NCBI RefSeq assembly: GCF_900129465.1
Contig: NZ_FSRA01000001.1
Coordinates: forward strand, 1,116,001 to 1,180,000
Reading direction: 5' to 3'
Length of the DNA stretch: 64,000 nucleotides
Source of the DNA: Chitinophaga niabensis
GTDB taxonomy: Bacteria; Bacteroidota; Bacteroidia; Chitinophagales; Chitinophagaceae
The notes below the pieces were generated by a model, which saw nothing but the letters and a program-made list of their open reading frames with translations, had not been told where the DNA came from and ran no database searches. A program made the position numbers and the translations under genes. Below, in pieces: positions 53,694 through 62,457 of this stretch (positions are counted from its first letter, which is position 1; every line of letters starts with the position of its first letter).

Positions 53694-55007
53694 ATGAAGA
53701 GAATAATTACCTGCTGCATGGCGTTTGTGCTGATAGCCATAACCGCCTGCGACAAAGATAAAACAGTTACTTCCTCTGCACCTGTGATCAATACCGTATG
53801 GCCGCTGGATGGAACCCCTTCCACTATTGTGACCATCAGGGGAAAGAATTTCAGTACAGTACGTACAGAGAATATTGTTCAGTTCAATGGTGTGAATGCC
53901 ATTGTAATTGAAGCCAGCCAGGGAGCGTTGCTGGCAGTAGCTCCTGCCACTGGTGCTACCGGCGCTATTACAGTAGCCGTCCGCAATACTACGGTAACCG
54001 GGCCTGTTTTTACCTACAAAGCTCCCCAGCAGGAGTATAATGTGAAGTTGTTTGCCGGTGACCTGACGGCGGGTTCAGTAGATGGTGCTTTATCCATCAG
54101 CCGGCTAAGAAGTCCGGAAGGCGTAGAGATGGACGCTGCGGGGAACCTCATCATTACAGACAGAGGGAATAACCGCATCCGCAAAGTTTCACTGGCGGGT
54201 ATTATGAGCCCTGTAGCCGGAGCAGACGTTGTTGGTTTTGTGAATGGCCCTGCTGCCGATGCAAGGTTCAGGTTACCCTGGAAGTCAACAGTAGACGCCG
54301 CAGGAAATATCATCGTGGCAGACCGTGATAATAACTGCATCCGTAAGATCACACCTGCTGGCGTAGTAAGTACCATCGCAGGCTCCGGTACAGCCGGATT
54401 TGCAGATGGCTCCGCAGCAACCGCCATGTTCAATCAGCCATTGGATGTAGCAGCTGATGCCGCAGGGAATATCTATGTAGCGGATAACCTGAACCACCGC
54501 ATCCGCAAGATCGCACCCTCAGGAGAAGTAAGCACCCTGGCAGGAGACGGCACCGCTGCATTTGCCAATGGTACCGGTACTGCTGCAAAGCTGAAGAATC
54601 CCAGCGGGCTGGCCATTGATAAAGATGGTAACCTGATCATAGCAGACAGGCTGAATCACCGTATCCGTATGATCACACCGGCTGGTGTAGTTACTTCTAT
54701 CGCGGGCGACGGGGTGAGCGGGTATAAGGATGGTGAGGCCGGTGCAGCCAGGTTTGCGGATCCTTATGGCGTTGCGGTAGATGGCAACGGGCATATTATC
54801 ATTGCAGACCTCAACAATAATAAGGTACGCAAGCTGGCCGGTATTACGGTAACTACCCTGGCTGGCTCCAGCAAGGGTTTCCTGGATGGGCCCGGTGCCA
54901 ATGCGCAACTGAACCAGCCAACAGATGTATGTGTGGACGCTGACGGGAATGTGTATGTGGCGGACCTGGGGAATAATTGTATCAGGAAGATAACGCTGAT
55001 CAAATAA
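53694..55007 (+). CDS. IPT/TIG- and NHL-repeat lipoprotein
   Basis: A 437-residue lipoprotein (lipobox near ITAC, Cys19). An IPT/TIG domain occupies about 30-110, and six NHL repeats fill about 130-437. Each repeat has the form DAxGNxxxADxxNxRIRKI, giving a six-bladed beta-propeller. It begins 3 bases after the phosphodiester glycosidase and closes the operon. IPT-NHL lipoproteins often accompany SusCD loci as surface glycan-binding or scaffolding proteins. Its ligand is unknown. Confidence 0.88.
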   Translation: MKRIITCCMAFVLIAITACDKDKTVTSSAPVINTVWPLDGTPSTIVTIRGKNFSTVRTENIVQFNGVNAIVIEASQGALLAVAPATGATGAITVAVRNTTVTGPVFTYKAPQQEYNVKLFAGDLTAGSVDGALSISRLRSPEGVEMDAAGNLIITDRGNNRIRKVSLAGIMSPVAGADVVGFVNGPAADARFRLPWKSTVDAAGNIIVADRDNNCIRKITPAGVVSTIAGSGTAGFADGSAATAMFNQPLDVAADAAGNIYVADNLNHRIRKIAPSGEVSTLAGDGTAAFANGTGTAAKLKNPSGLAIDKDGNLIIADRLNHRIRMITPAGVVTSIAGDGVSGYKDGEAGAARFADPYGVAVDGNGHIIIADLNNNKVRKLAGITVTTLAGSSKGFLDGPGANAQLNQPTDVCVDADGNVYVADLGNNCIRKITLIK

Positions 55008-55063
55008 GTTATGAAGGAGGTTGTTCGTTTTGATCCGGAAGATAACATTGATTAATGATTTTC

Positions 55064-55096
55064 AAAAGAGGCTGTTCATTGCGAACAGCCTCTTTT
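55064..55096 (+). terminator. Strong terminator hairpin after the SusCD operon
   Basis: AAAAGAGGCTGTTC (55064-55077) pairs perfectly with GAACAGCCTCTTTT (55083-55096) around ATTGC. It ends the ECF/SusCD operon and overlaps the 5' end of the longest possible frame of the next gene, which argues that the latter starts after it. Confidence 0.85.
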
Positions 55097-55111
55097 GTTA
55101 TAAATTGGGGG

Positions 55112-55864
55112 ATGATCGGTTTCCTCCTTTCCCTCTTCTTTTTCCAGGATTGCCAGTTTAATGGCAGTGTAACTATTTATGATCACAGCCGCGGAAAGTG
55201 GCATTATACTGACTCCGCAGATGCCTTCAGGGAAGCTCAGCCAGCCTCCACCTTTAAGATCATCAACCTGCTGATAGCACTGGAAACCGGCGTTATCAAA
55301 GATGAAATGACTATTGTGAAATGGCCGGGCAAAACAGATACCACCCTTTACGGATACAGGCCGGAAATTTATAAAGACATGACGGTAAAGGAAGCTTTTG
55401 AAGTTTCTGCCGGCTGGGTATTTATCGAATTGGCTAAAAAGATTGACAGGAAGCAATATGCCCGGTACCTGAAAGCCAGCGATTATGGTAACCAGGACCT
55501 GAGTGAAAGGGGAGATGACTTCTGGAACTTCGGTGCTATGAAAATATCCCCGGCAGGCCAGGTGAAATTCCTGGTGAAGGTCTATGAAGGTAAAACACCC
55601 TTTTCTAAACGCAACATAGCGATCTTGAAACGGGTGATGATAACGGAAAAGACAGCTTCGTATACTATCCGCTCAAAGACCGGCTGGACGCGCATTGATG
55701 GAAAAGATATTGGCTGGTGGACAGGCTACGTGGAGCGAAAGGAAGGAGCGTATTTTTTTGCTACAAGGATAACTAAGGACCGTGCCGTATATAATCCCCG
55801 TTTCGGTCAGTGCAGGAAAGACCTTACAATAAAAGTATTAAGAGAATTAAAGATCATTGATTGA
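55112..55864 (+). CDS. Class D (OXA-like) beta-lactamase
   Basis: A 250-residue serine beta-lactamase of class D. Motifs present from the 55112 start: S46-T-F-K49 (active serine and the lysine that is carbamylated), S99-A-G101 in place of the usual S-x-V, Y125-G-N127, W138 in DDFW, and K189-T-G191. A short hydrophobic N-terminus (IGFLLSLFFF) should export it. A longer frame from 55055 runs through the terminator hairpin and is rejected. Unlike its neighbours it shows no glycan link; it might be a housekeeping resistance gene. The Gly in the second motif could alter substrate range. Confidence 0.85.
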   Translation: MIGFLLSLFFFQDCQFNGSVTIYDHSRGKWHYTDSADAFREAQPASTFKIINLLIALETGVIKDEMTIVKWPGKTDTTLYGYRPEIYKDMTVKEAFEVSAGWVFIELAKKIDRKQYARYLKASDYGNQDLSERGDDFWNFGAMKISPAGQVKFLVKVYEGKTPFSKRNIAILKRVMITEKTASYTIRSKTGWTRIDGKDIGWWTGYVERKEGAYFFATRITKDRAVYNPRFGQCRKDLTIKVLRELKIID

Positions 55865-55886
55865 TAAATAAGCATCATTATTTAAT

Positions 55887-55898
55887 GCAACCGTTTGC
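55887..55898. promoter_or_regulatory. Possible LacI-type operator before the beta-helix gene
   Basis: GCAACCGTTTGC is an imperfect palindrome with a central CG, 99 bases before the next start. It differs from the four sites further left, so another regulator would be involved. The match may be chance. Confidence 0.3.
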
Positions 55899-55996
55899 TT
55901 AACTTAGGAATGAGAACCAAGATCTAAGACCCTGAACTATGTGCTGATAAACCCTGACCCTGTTTGTTCATTACTCATTATAAACCAATTCCCGTT

Positions 55997-58699
55997 ATGA
56001 AAAGTATGTTACGCAACATCCTGATCCTTTTTTCATTTCTCCCCTCCATTTGTTTAGCGCAGACCGGTATATCCACCTGGGCGAGCATTGGCAGCAACGG
56101 TAAGTTACAATACACCGCAGATTCAAGGGGGAACCGTATTCCCGATTTCAGCATGGTAGGCTACCATCACGGCGAAGCCGCCTTGCCTGTTGTGCCCGTG
56201 GTAAAAACGATCTCTCCTGTAAGCGGAGATAACCTGGCCCATATTCAGGCAGCCATCAATGAAGTTTCTGCCCGTACACCGGATGCCAATGGATACCGCG
56301 GCACTTTGTTACTGGAAAGCGGCACCTACAATGTTAGCAACACGCTGAACATTACTGCCAGCGGAGTAGTATTGCGTGGCACGGGTACCGGCAGTACGCA
56401 AACAAAACTGGTGGCCACCCGCACCGCCCAGCACACACTCATTAATGTGAAGGGAAGCGGCGGACCTTCTGAAGTGAGCGGCACCCGCGTAAGTATTACC
56501 AATACTTATGTTCCGGCCGGTGCTACTTCATTTACAGTATCTTCTGCTGCAGGTTATGCTGTGGGAGACAGGATCCGCGTTTTAAAAATGCCTAACCAGG
56601 CATGGATAGATCTGCTGGGCATGGCGCCTTTCGGGTGGACGCCCTCTGGTTATAACATGACCTATCTCCGTGTGATCAAAGCCATTGCCGGCAATACGGT
56701 AACCATAGACGCACCCATTGTTGACCCCATCGATCAGCAATATGGCAGCGGATACATTTACAAATACAACTGGACGGGTAAGATACAGGAATCCGGTGTG
56801 GAAGATATGCGTATAGAATCCACTTACGCGGCGGAAGATGATGAGAACCATGGCTGGACTGCCATTAATCTCGGCAATATCGAGAATGGATGGGTGAAGA
56901 ATGTGGACGCTTATTATTTCGGGTATAGTTGTGTAAGTGTAACCGGCGGAGGTTATAAAGTAACCGTGCTGGATTGTAAGATGTATGATCCCAAATCACA
57001 GACCACCGGTGGAAGAAAGTATTCTTTTATGATAGATGGATCGGAGCTGGTATTGTTCAAAGATTGTTTCTCCCGTGCAGGGCGCCACGATTATGTAAGC
57101 GGCAGCACGGTTTCCGGCCCGAATGTTTTTTACAACTGTGTTTCCGAACAACAGAAAGCAGATAACGGTCCGCATCACCGCTGGTCCACCGGTATCCTGT
57201 TCGATAATATCACCGGCAACGGGGAGTTGAACATACAGAACCGTGAAGCATCCGGTTCCGGCCATGGCTGGGCAGGAGCACAATGTGTGTTCTGGAATTG
57301 CGTGGGCAGTAAGTTTGTGCATCAGCAACCTCCGCAACATCTGAACTGGGCCATTGGCTGTAAAGGAACTGTAACAGACAATGGTACCTGGCATGATGGT
57401 GATCCGGGCATATGGGAATCTACCGGTAATCATGTGATCCCGCAGAGTTTGTATGCGCAGCAGCTGGCTGACAGGCTTGGCGCTCCATCCTGCGTGCCGG
57501 CTACAGCCAGTGCTGATGATGGCAATGTGGCAGCGAATGTATTGGACAATAATCTCAACACCCGCTGGTCCGCCAGTGGCGACGGCCAATGGATACAATT
57601 CTGTTTAGCTAACGCCGCATCTGTAACAGGCGTAGATATTGCCTTCTATAGCGGCAATACCCGTACTTCCACCTTTGATGTGCTGGTAGGGGCAGATGGC
57701 AACAACTGGACTACAGCAGCCACCGGTCTTGTGAGCAGCGGTACCTCCCTGAACCTGGAAACATTCAGTTTCTCAGCAGTTACAGGAAAGTATGTGCGTA
57801 TTGTTGGACATGGCAATTCCGCAAACCTCTGGAACAGTTATACGGAAGTGAAGATCAGGATAGCCACAGGTTCCACGCAGGTAACACTTTCTCCCGTGCA
57901 TGATGCGTATGTGCGCAATGGTACAAGTGCCACTGTTACACATGGCATCACGGATTCTACCACACTGCTTACAAAACTCAATTCCAATCCTGCCACTGGT
58001 AACGACAGGCAGGCGTACCTGAAATTTGATCTGAGCGGGGTAAGCGGCACCGTTACCGCCGCTAAGCTGAGAGTATATGGCGGACTGTCTGATAACCGCT
58101 CTGCTAATATACCTGTTGGCCTGTATAAGGTTGCCAATCTTACCTGGCTGGAATCTACCCTCACCTGGAACAATAAACCCGCTACGGGTTCCCCATTGCT
58201 GGATTCTGCGATTGTAACAGATTCTATACCGCGTTATTACGACTGGGACTTTGGCGCCTATGTACAGGCTGAACTGGCTGCAGGCAGAACGAGTATTTCA
58301 CTGGCTATGCTGGCGCACATCGCTACTGCGCCTCTTATTGTCTGGAATTCCAGCGAAGCGGTCACCAATAAACCGCAACTGGTGCTCACCGTGCAAACAA
58401 CGGGTACTGCGAGGAAGGCTTTTGTAGCAGAGGTTGAAAAACCTGTGGCGGAGATCCTCACATTCCCCAACCCGTTCTATGAAGAATTACAGGTGAAATT
58501 CCATTTGAAAGAGGAAGGAAGGACAGTGCTGCGTGTATATGATCTTTCCGGTAAAGTAATGGCAACACTGATCGATGCAAGGTTAGCTGCAGGTAATCAC
58601 TCCATGCGGTTTAACGGAAAGGCCTGGCCGAAGGGATTGTATATGCTGCATCTGCAGCATAATGGAAAGAAGATAACGGCGAAGGTGGCTAAGCTGTAA
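55997..58699 (+). CDS. Beta-helix protein with F5/8-type C, CBM96-like and T9SS domains
   Basis: A 900-residue secreted protein. Signal peptide 1-22 (SFLPSICLAQ); a pectate-lyase-like right-handed beta-helix (about 60-490); an F5/8-type C/discoidin (CBM32-like) domain (about 500-625); a CBM96/DNRLRE-like domain (about 635-800, SPVHDAYVRNGTS ... AYLKFDLSG); and a T9SS sorting domain (about 820-900, LTFPNPFYEEL). The start at 55997 (MKSMLRNILILFSF) gives a cleaner signal than the in-frame ATG at 55964. It is likely a surface or secreted polysaccharide lyase or glycosidase; catalytic residues could not be assigned. Confidence 0.85.
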   Translation: MKSMLRNILILFSFLPSICLAQTGISTWASIGSNGKLQYTADSRGNRIPDFSMVGYHHGEAALPVVPVVKTISPVSGDNLAHIQAAINEVSARTPDANGYRGTLLLESGTYNVSNTLNITASGVVLRGTGTGSTQTKLVATRTAQHTLINVKGSGGPSEVSGTRVSITNTYVPAGATSFTVSSAAGYAVGDRIRVLKMPNQAWIDLLGMAPFGWTPSGYNMTYLRVIKAIAGNTVTIDAPIVDPIDQQYGSGYIYKYNWTGKIQESGVEDMRIESTYAAEDDENHGWTAINLGNIENGWVKNVDAYYFGYSCVSVTGGGYKVTVLDCKMYDPKSQTTGGRKYSFMIDGSELVLFKDCFSRAGRHDYVSGSTVSGPNVFYNCVSEQQKADNGPHHRWSTGILFDNITGNGELNIQNREASGSGHGWAGAQCVFWNCVGSKFVHQQPPQHLNWAIGCKGTVTDNGTWHDGDPGIWESTGNHVIPQSLYAQQLADRLGAPSCVPATASADDGNVAANVLDNNLNTRWSASGDGQWIQFCLANAASVTGVDIAFYSGNTRTSTFDVLVGADGNNWTTAATGLVSSGTSLNLETFSFSAVTGKYVRIVGHGNSANLWNSYTEVKIRIATGSTQVTLSPVHDAYVRNGTSATVTHGITDSTTLLTKLNSNPATGNDRQAYLKFDLSGVSGTVTAAKLRVYGGLSDNRSANIPVGLYKVANLTWLESTLTWNNKPATGSPLLDSAIVTDSIPRYYDWDFGAYVQAELAAGRTSISLAMLAHIATAPLIVWNSSEAVTNKPQLVLTVQTTGTARKAFVAEVEKPVAEILTFPNPFYEELQVKFHLKEEGRTVLRVYDLSGKVMATLIDARLAAGNHSMRFNGKAWPKGLYMLHLQHNGKKITAKVAKL

Positions 58700-58730
58700 A
58701 AACAAATACATTAACCTGAAGTATTATAAA

Positions 58731-58793
58731 AAAAGCCCTGCGCAGCAATTGGAGAGCCTAATTTTTCGGGGCACTCCAATTGGCGGGGCTTTC
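58731..58793. terminator. Compound bidirectional terminator
   Basis: Outer AAAGCCC/GGGCTTT and inner CAATTGGAG/CTCCAATTG arms pair with each other around a loop of about 20 bases. A runs lie before it and T runs after it. It separates the beta-helix gene from the convergent LytTR gene. Confidence 0.85.
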
Positions 58794-58821
58794 CTTTTTA
58801 TATAATCTTTTGGCCGGCTTT

Positions 58822-59586
58822 TTACTTCCCTGCGTCTTTTCCTTCCAGCCAGCTCTTGAAATCAACTACCCGTTCCCTGCTGATCACCACATCTGCATCT
58901 ACCTGTGGTTGTAATTGCAGGATCAGCCTGCTGTTGTAATAGGTCATGATCTTTTTAATGGCATCTATATGGATAATGAATTGCCGGTTGATGCGGAAGA
59001 AGGTATTCCTGTCCAGCATTTTCTCGATCTGGTCCAGAGAGTAATCCAGGGGCATCTTTTCCCCGGTAAAGGTGGTGGCATAAGTAACACCTTTTACAAA
59101 TTGCAGGTAGGCAATATCTTTTGCTTTCACATAGATCAGCTGGTTGTTGAGCCGGCCAATGAACCTGGCGCTATCCCGCTTCAGGAACTCATCCGCGATC
59201 CGGGCAATATCGATATTGTGCTGTGCGGGTTTCAGCTGTTCGTATTTATTGAGTGCGTTTTTAAGTTCCTGCAGTTCTATGGGTTTCATCAGGTAGTCTA
59301 TACTGTTCACTTTAAACGCCTGCAGGGCAAAGTTGTCGTAAGCAGTTGTAAAGATAATAGGTGTTTTTACATTGGCCTGCTTGAATAGCTCAAAGCAATT
59401 ACCGTCTGATAACTGGATGTCCATCAGCATGAGGTCTACTTTGTTATGCTGGTCCATCCATTTGAGCCCTTCAGACAGGGAAGGGATCACAGCCACCACT
59501 TCTATCGGCTGATCGCATTTCTGCAACAGGCGGATCAGCCTTTCCGAATTATGGACCTCATCTTCAAATATAACAACTTTCATCAT
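58822..59586 (-). CDS. LytTR-family response regulator
   Basis: A 254-residue two-component regulator. The receiver domain (about 2-120) has the acidic pocket FEDE, the phospho-acceptor aspartate in LMLMDIQLSDG (about D57) and the lysine in YLMKPIEL. The LytTR DNA-binding domain covers about 150-250 (YLQFVKGVTYATTF ... FFRINRQFIIHIDAI). It is the last gene of a five-gene operon; its ATG overlaps the kinase stop (ATGA). It is expected to be phosphorylated by the kinase gene just upstream. Confidence 0.93.
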   Translation of the reverse strand: MMKVVIFEDEVHNSERLIRLLQKCDQPIEVVAVIPSLSEGLKWMDQHNKVDLMLMDIQLSDGNCFELFKQANVKTPIIFTTAYDNFALQAFKVNSIDYLMKPIELQELKNALNKYEQLKPAQHNIDIARIADEFLKRDSARFIGRLNNQLIYVKAKDIAYLQFVKGVTYATTFTGEKMPLDYSLDQIEKMLDRNTFFRINRQFIIHIDAIKKIMTYYNSRLILQLQPQVDADVVISRERVVDFKSWLEGKDAGK

Positions 59587-60689
59587 GGTGTTATTATGGG
59601 GATCTTTACAATGAACACTTCATCTGATCTGTGAATTTCTATCACTCTGCCGCTGGCCAGCTCATAGCGTTTCCGGATATTGTCCAGCCCGATGCCGGAT
59701 GATATGGCCGGCACATTTTTCTTTCTTACCTGGTTGGAAACCAGCAGGTAGCCAGCTTCGCTTTTTACATGGATCAGCAAAGGATCATTTGCGGAAAAGC
59801 GGTTATGTTTTATAGCATTCTCAATCAGCATTTGTAAAGTAGCAGGAGGGATGGTGCCCTGTGCTTTGATCTGTTCATCTATCTCTGCAGTAAAACGGAT
59901 ACTGTTCTGGTGCCGGATGCTGATCAGGAAGAGGTAAGAATCCAGGAAATCCAGTTCCGTTTGAATAGATACCAGGTTCTCGAACTTCTTATCCAGGATA
60001 TAGCGGTAGATCTTAGCCAGTTGGGTAATGTAATCGGCAGACAGATCGGCGCTTTTATACACCAGGTTAGTTAATACGCTGAGGGAATTAAAGAAGAAGT
60101 GCGGGTCTATCTGGTTCCTCAACGCATCGTATTGCGCCTGGATGTTCTCGCGCTTTAATCTTTCCGTTTGCACCTGGTATTCTTTAAGCCCCTTGTAGTA
60201 GTAAATAATACCATTGACGGTGAGGATGAGCACATAGAAAATATACAGGCCAAAGATCATGTTGTAGCTCACGGCGCTGAAACTTTCCCAGGCTTCGTAA
60301 CGGTTGAACACCATGATGTCCATCATGGCATAGAGGAATGCGAAGAGGAAAGCAGGGATCAGGCCATACAACAGCATAGCGGTGCAAAGTACCAGCAGGC
60401 GGTTGGAGATATAACCTTTCAGCACCCCCTTTTCCACATACCGGCTCAGCCAGATGGCGCCTTCCCAGCATATGAGCCCCAGGCCTACGTACAGCAGGCT
60501 GAAGAGCTGTGACCTGAAGATGCTGGTATGAACATCCTCAATAAAGGAAAGATCGAAAGACTTGAAGATAATACTGAACAGGTAAAGGATGACGATCCTT
60601 GCAAGATATTTGAAGGTTTTGCTGGAAAAGATCCTTTCATTCTTTTTAAACAGGTCCTGCTCAATTGATTTATCGGATGTGGTCATCAA
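59583..60689 (-). CDS. LytS-type sensor histidine kinase
   Basis: A 368-residue membrane kinase. Four hydrophobic segments lie at about 28-165, then a coiled linker and a His_kinase domain with the phospho-acceptor in NQIDPHFFFNSLSVL (about residue 197). An ATPase with N-box LIENAIKHN and G-box GIGLDNIRKRYEL follows. No large periplasmic sensor domain is present, so the signal is probably in or near the membrane. Both ends overlap neighbours by four bases, so it is translated together with the epimerase and the response regulator. Confidence 0.92.
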   Translation of the reverse strand: MMTTSDKSIEQDLFKKNERIFSSKTFKYLARIVILYLFSIIFKSFDLSFIEDVHTSIFRSQLFSLLYVGLGLICWEGAIWLSRYVEKGVLKGYISNRLLVLCTAMLLYGLIPAFLFAFLYAMMDIMVFNRYEAWESFSAVSYNMIFGLYIFYVLILTVNGIIYYYKGLKEYQVQTERLKRENIQAQYDALRNQIDPHFFFNSLSVLTNLVYKSADLSADYITQLAKIYRYILDKKFENLVSIQTELDFLDSYLFLISIRHQNSIRFTAEIDEQIKAQGTIPPATLQMLIENAIKHNRFSANDPLLIHVKSEAGYLLVSNQVRKKNVPAISSGIGLDNIRKRYELASGRVIEIHRSDEVFIVKIPIITP

Positions 60690-61672
60690 TAGTAATTGTT
60701 TTCTTTAAACCAGGTTAATGCATTCCTCAGGGCATCTTTTACAGGTGTGTACCGCACCATTAATTCATTTTCTGATTTTTTACCGGTATAATAATTATTC
60801 AGGCATAACAGGTAAGCGGAGGTATAATTCAGTTTGCTGCTCCTGCCGGTCAATCTTTCTTTGATGGTACCCAGAATGCCGCCCAGTTTTAATATGAATG
60901 CAGGGATCCTGATCATGATCTTTGTTTCCCTTGATATACTGTTGAGGGAGGAGAAAAATTCCCGGTAGCTGAGATTATGACCAGCCAGCAGATAACAATT
61001 CCCCATTTTCCCGTTATCGATCGCATTCACAATGCCCTGGCAAACATCGTGAATATAAACAAAATTCTTGCCTCCCGGCGGATAAAACAGGATCTTTTTA
61101 CCCAGGCCATAAAGTACCAGCTTGCCGGAGCTGGGTTTAATATCATTAGGGCCGATCATGAAAGTAGGGTTCACGATCACCGCCGGCAGCTGATTGGATT
61201 CCACCTGTTCCAGTACATATTGCTGCGCAAGGTATTTGGTGTTGATGTAGGCGGAGTTGGCATGGAAAAGTGTAAAGCCGCTCAGTTCATTACCGGGTTT
61301 ATCTTTGCTGCCGGGCCCCATTGTATTGGCAGTACTCACGTAAATGAATTTATCCACCTTTTGGGAAAGGCTGGCCTCCACTATGTTTTTAGTGCCCGTG
61401 AAATTCACTTTCTCATATTCTTCAAAAGTAATACCCCACTGATCTGTAATGGAAGCGGCATGAATGACAATATTGCAGCCTGCTACAGCTTGTTCCACAT
61501 CATGTTTATTGGAAATATCCCCGAAGAAAACCTCGCAGGGGATATCTGAAATACCTTTGATATCTGCATTGTAACGGATCATGATCCTGACTTCATATCC
61601 CAGCCGGAATAATTCTCTTGTAAGATTAGACCCGAGGAAACCATTTGCTCCCGTAACGAGTACTTTATTCAT
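60686..61672 (-). CDS. NAD-dependent epimerase/dehydratase (3-beta-HSD-like)
   Basis: A 328-residue extended SDR. Rossmann motif TGANGFLGSNL (7-17), catalytic SAYINTKYLA with Tyr and Lys of the Y-x-x-x-K (about 142-146), and MIGPNDIKPSSGK in the substrate part. The pattern is close to 3-beta-hydroxysteroid dehydrogenase-like and dihydroflavonol reductase-like proteins, which act on lipids or cyclic alcohols as well as nucleotide sugars. It overlaps the kinase gene and the SDR gene by four bases each. Substrate unknown. Confidence 0.88.
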   Translation of the reverse strand: MNKVLVTGANGFLGSNLTRELFRLGYEVRIMIRYNADIKGISDIPCEVFFGDISNKHDVEQAVAGCNIVIHAASITDQWGITFEEYEKVNFTGTKNIVEASLSQKVDKFIYVSTANTMGPGSKDKPGNELSGFTLFHANSAYINTKYLAQQYVLEQVESNQLPAVIVNPTFMIGPNDIKPSSGKLVLYGLGKKILFYPPGGKNFVYIHDVCQGIVNAIDNGKMGNCYLLAGHNLSYREFFSSLNSISRETKIMIRIPAFILKLGGILGTIKERLTGRSSKLNYTSAYLLCLNNYYTGKKSENELMVRYTPVKDALRNALTWFKENNYY

Positions 61673-62457
61673 ATCAGTTCTTTTTTTACAGCCCTTGAGA
61701 TCATTTTCAGCTTTAGTTCCATGGGCAGTATGCTCATCAGGAAGTGGTTGAGCTTATTTATAAATCCGGGAATGATGGTTGGATATTTTGTGATCGTACC
61801 GATGATGGCAGTACTGGCTATTTCAGCGGTGGACAGCAGTCCCATTTTTCCTTTGATCCCCTGTGAGATGATCCGCTGTGCTGTATTGGAATTGGTCATA
61901 ATAGGCCCGGGATACACTACGCTAACGGAAACACCTGTGCCGGAAAGTTCTTCCCGGAGGCCTAGAGAAAAGGAGGATATAAAGGCTTTGGAAGCGGGGT
62001 ACACTGTTTTGTAGGCAATGGGTGAGAAGGCCGCCATGCTGGAGATGTTCATGATATAACTCCGTTCATGCTGCAGCAGGTGAGGGATCAGCATATGCGT
62101 GATCAATACCGTGCTGCGTACATTGAGCTGCATGATCTGATCTATCTTTTCCATGGAAGTTTCTGTGATCAGGGAAGTACCGCCTACGCCGGCATTATTG
62201 ATCAGGAAGTCTATTTCAAAACGTTCCAGGATGAGCGTGATCTGTTTTTTCAGTTCTTGGGAATCTGTAAGATCAAATTCAAAGATGCGTACATCCACAT
62301 TGTAAGTATTGGCCAGGTTTTCTGCGAGAGAAGGAGTACAACCGCCGGGCAGGGCAATCAGGATGATATTTCTGCCCATTTTGGCGCATTGTACGGCAAA
62401 CTCTTTTCCAAGGCCGGAGCTGGCTCCTGTGATCAGGGTGTATTTTTCGTTGTTCAT
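61669..62457 (-). CDS. Short-chain dehydrogenase/reductase
   Basis: A 262-residue classical SDR. TGASSGLGKEF (10-20) binds the cofactor, NNAGVGG is at about 86-92, and the catalytic Y-x-x-x-K is intact in YPASKAF. The C-terminus is hydrophobic (INKLNHFLMSILPMELKLKM), as in membrane-associated SDRs that act on lipids. It is the second gene of the coupled operon. Its pairing with an epimerase-like reductase and a START-domain protein suggests lipid or sterol-like metabolism, an inference. Confidence 0.88.
   Translation of the reverse strand: MNNEKYTLITGASSGLGKEFAVQCAKMGRNIILIALPGGCTPSLAENLANTYNVDVRIFEFDLTDSQELKKQITLILERFEIDFLINNAGVGGTSLITETSMEKIDQIMQLNVRSTVLITHMLIPHLLQHERSYIMNISSMAAFSPIAYKTVYPASKAFISSFSLGLREELSGTGVSVSVVYPGPIMTNSNTAQRIISQGIKGKMGLLSTAEIASTAIIGTITKYPTIIPGFINKLNHFLMSILPMELKLKMISRAVKKELI

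Noticed and set aside
55055..55111. Longer N-terminus for the class D beta-lactamase
   Set aside because: It would be encoded by the terminator hairpin of the preceding operon; the start at 55112 gives a normal export signal and family length.
60977..61549. 190-codon open frame on the plus strand
   Set aside because: Antisense to the NAD-dependent epimerase, whose Rossmann and Y-x-x-x-K motifs are intact.
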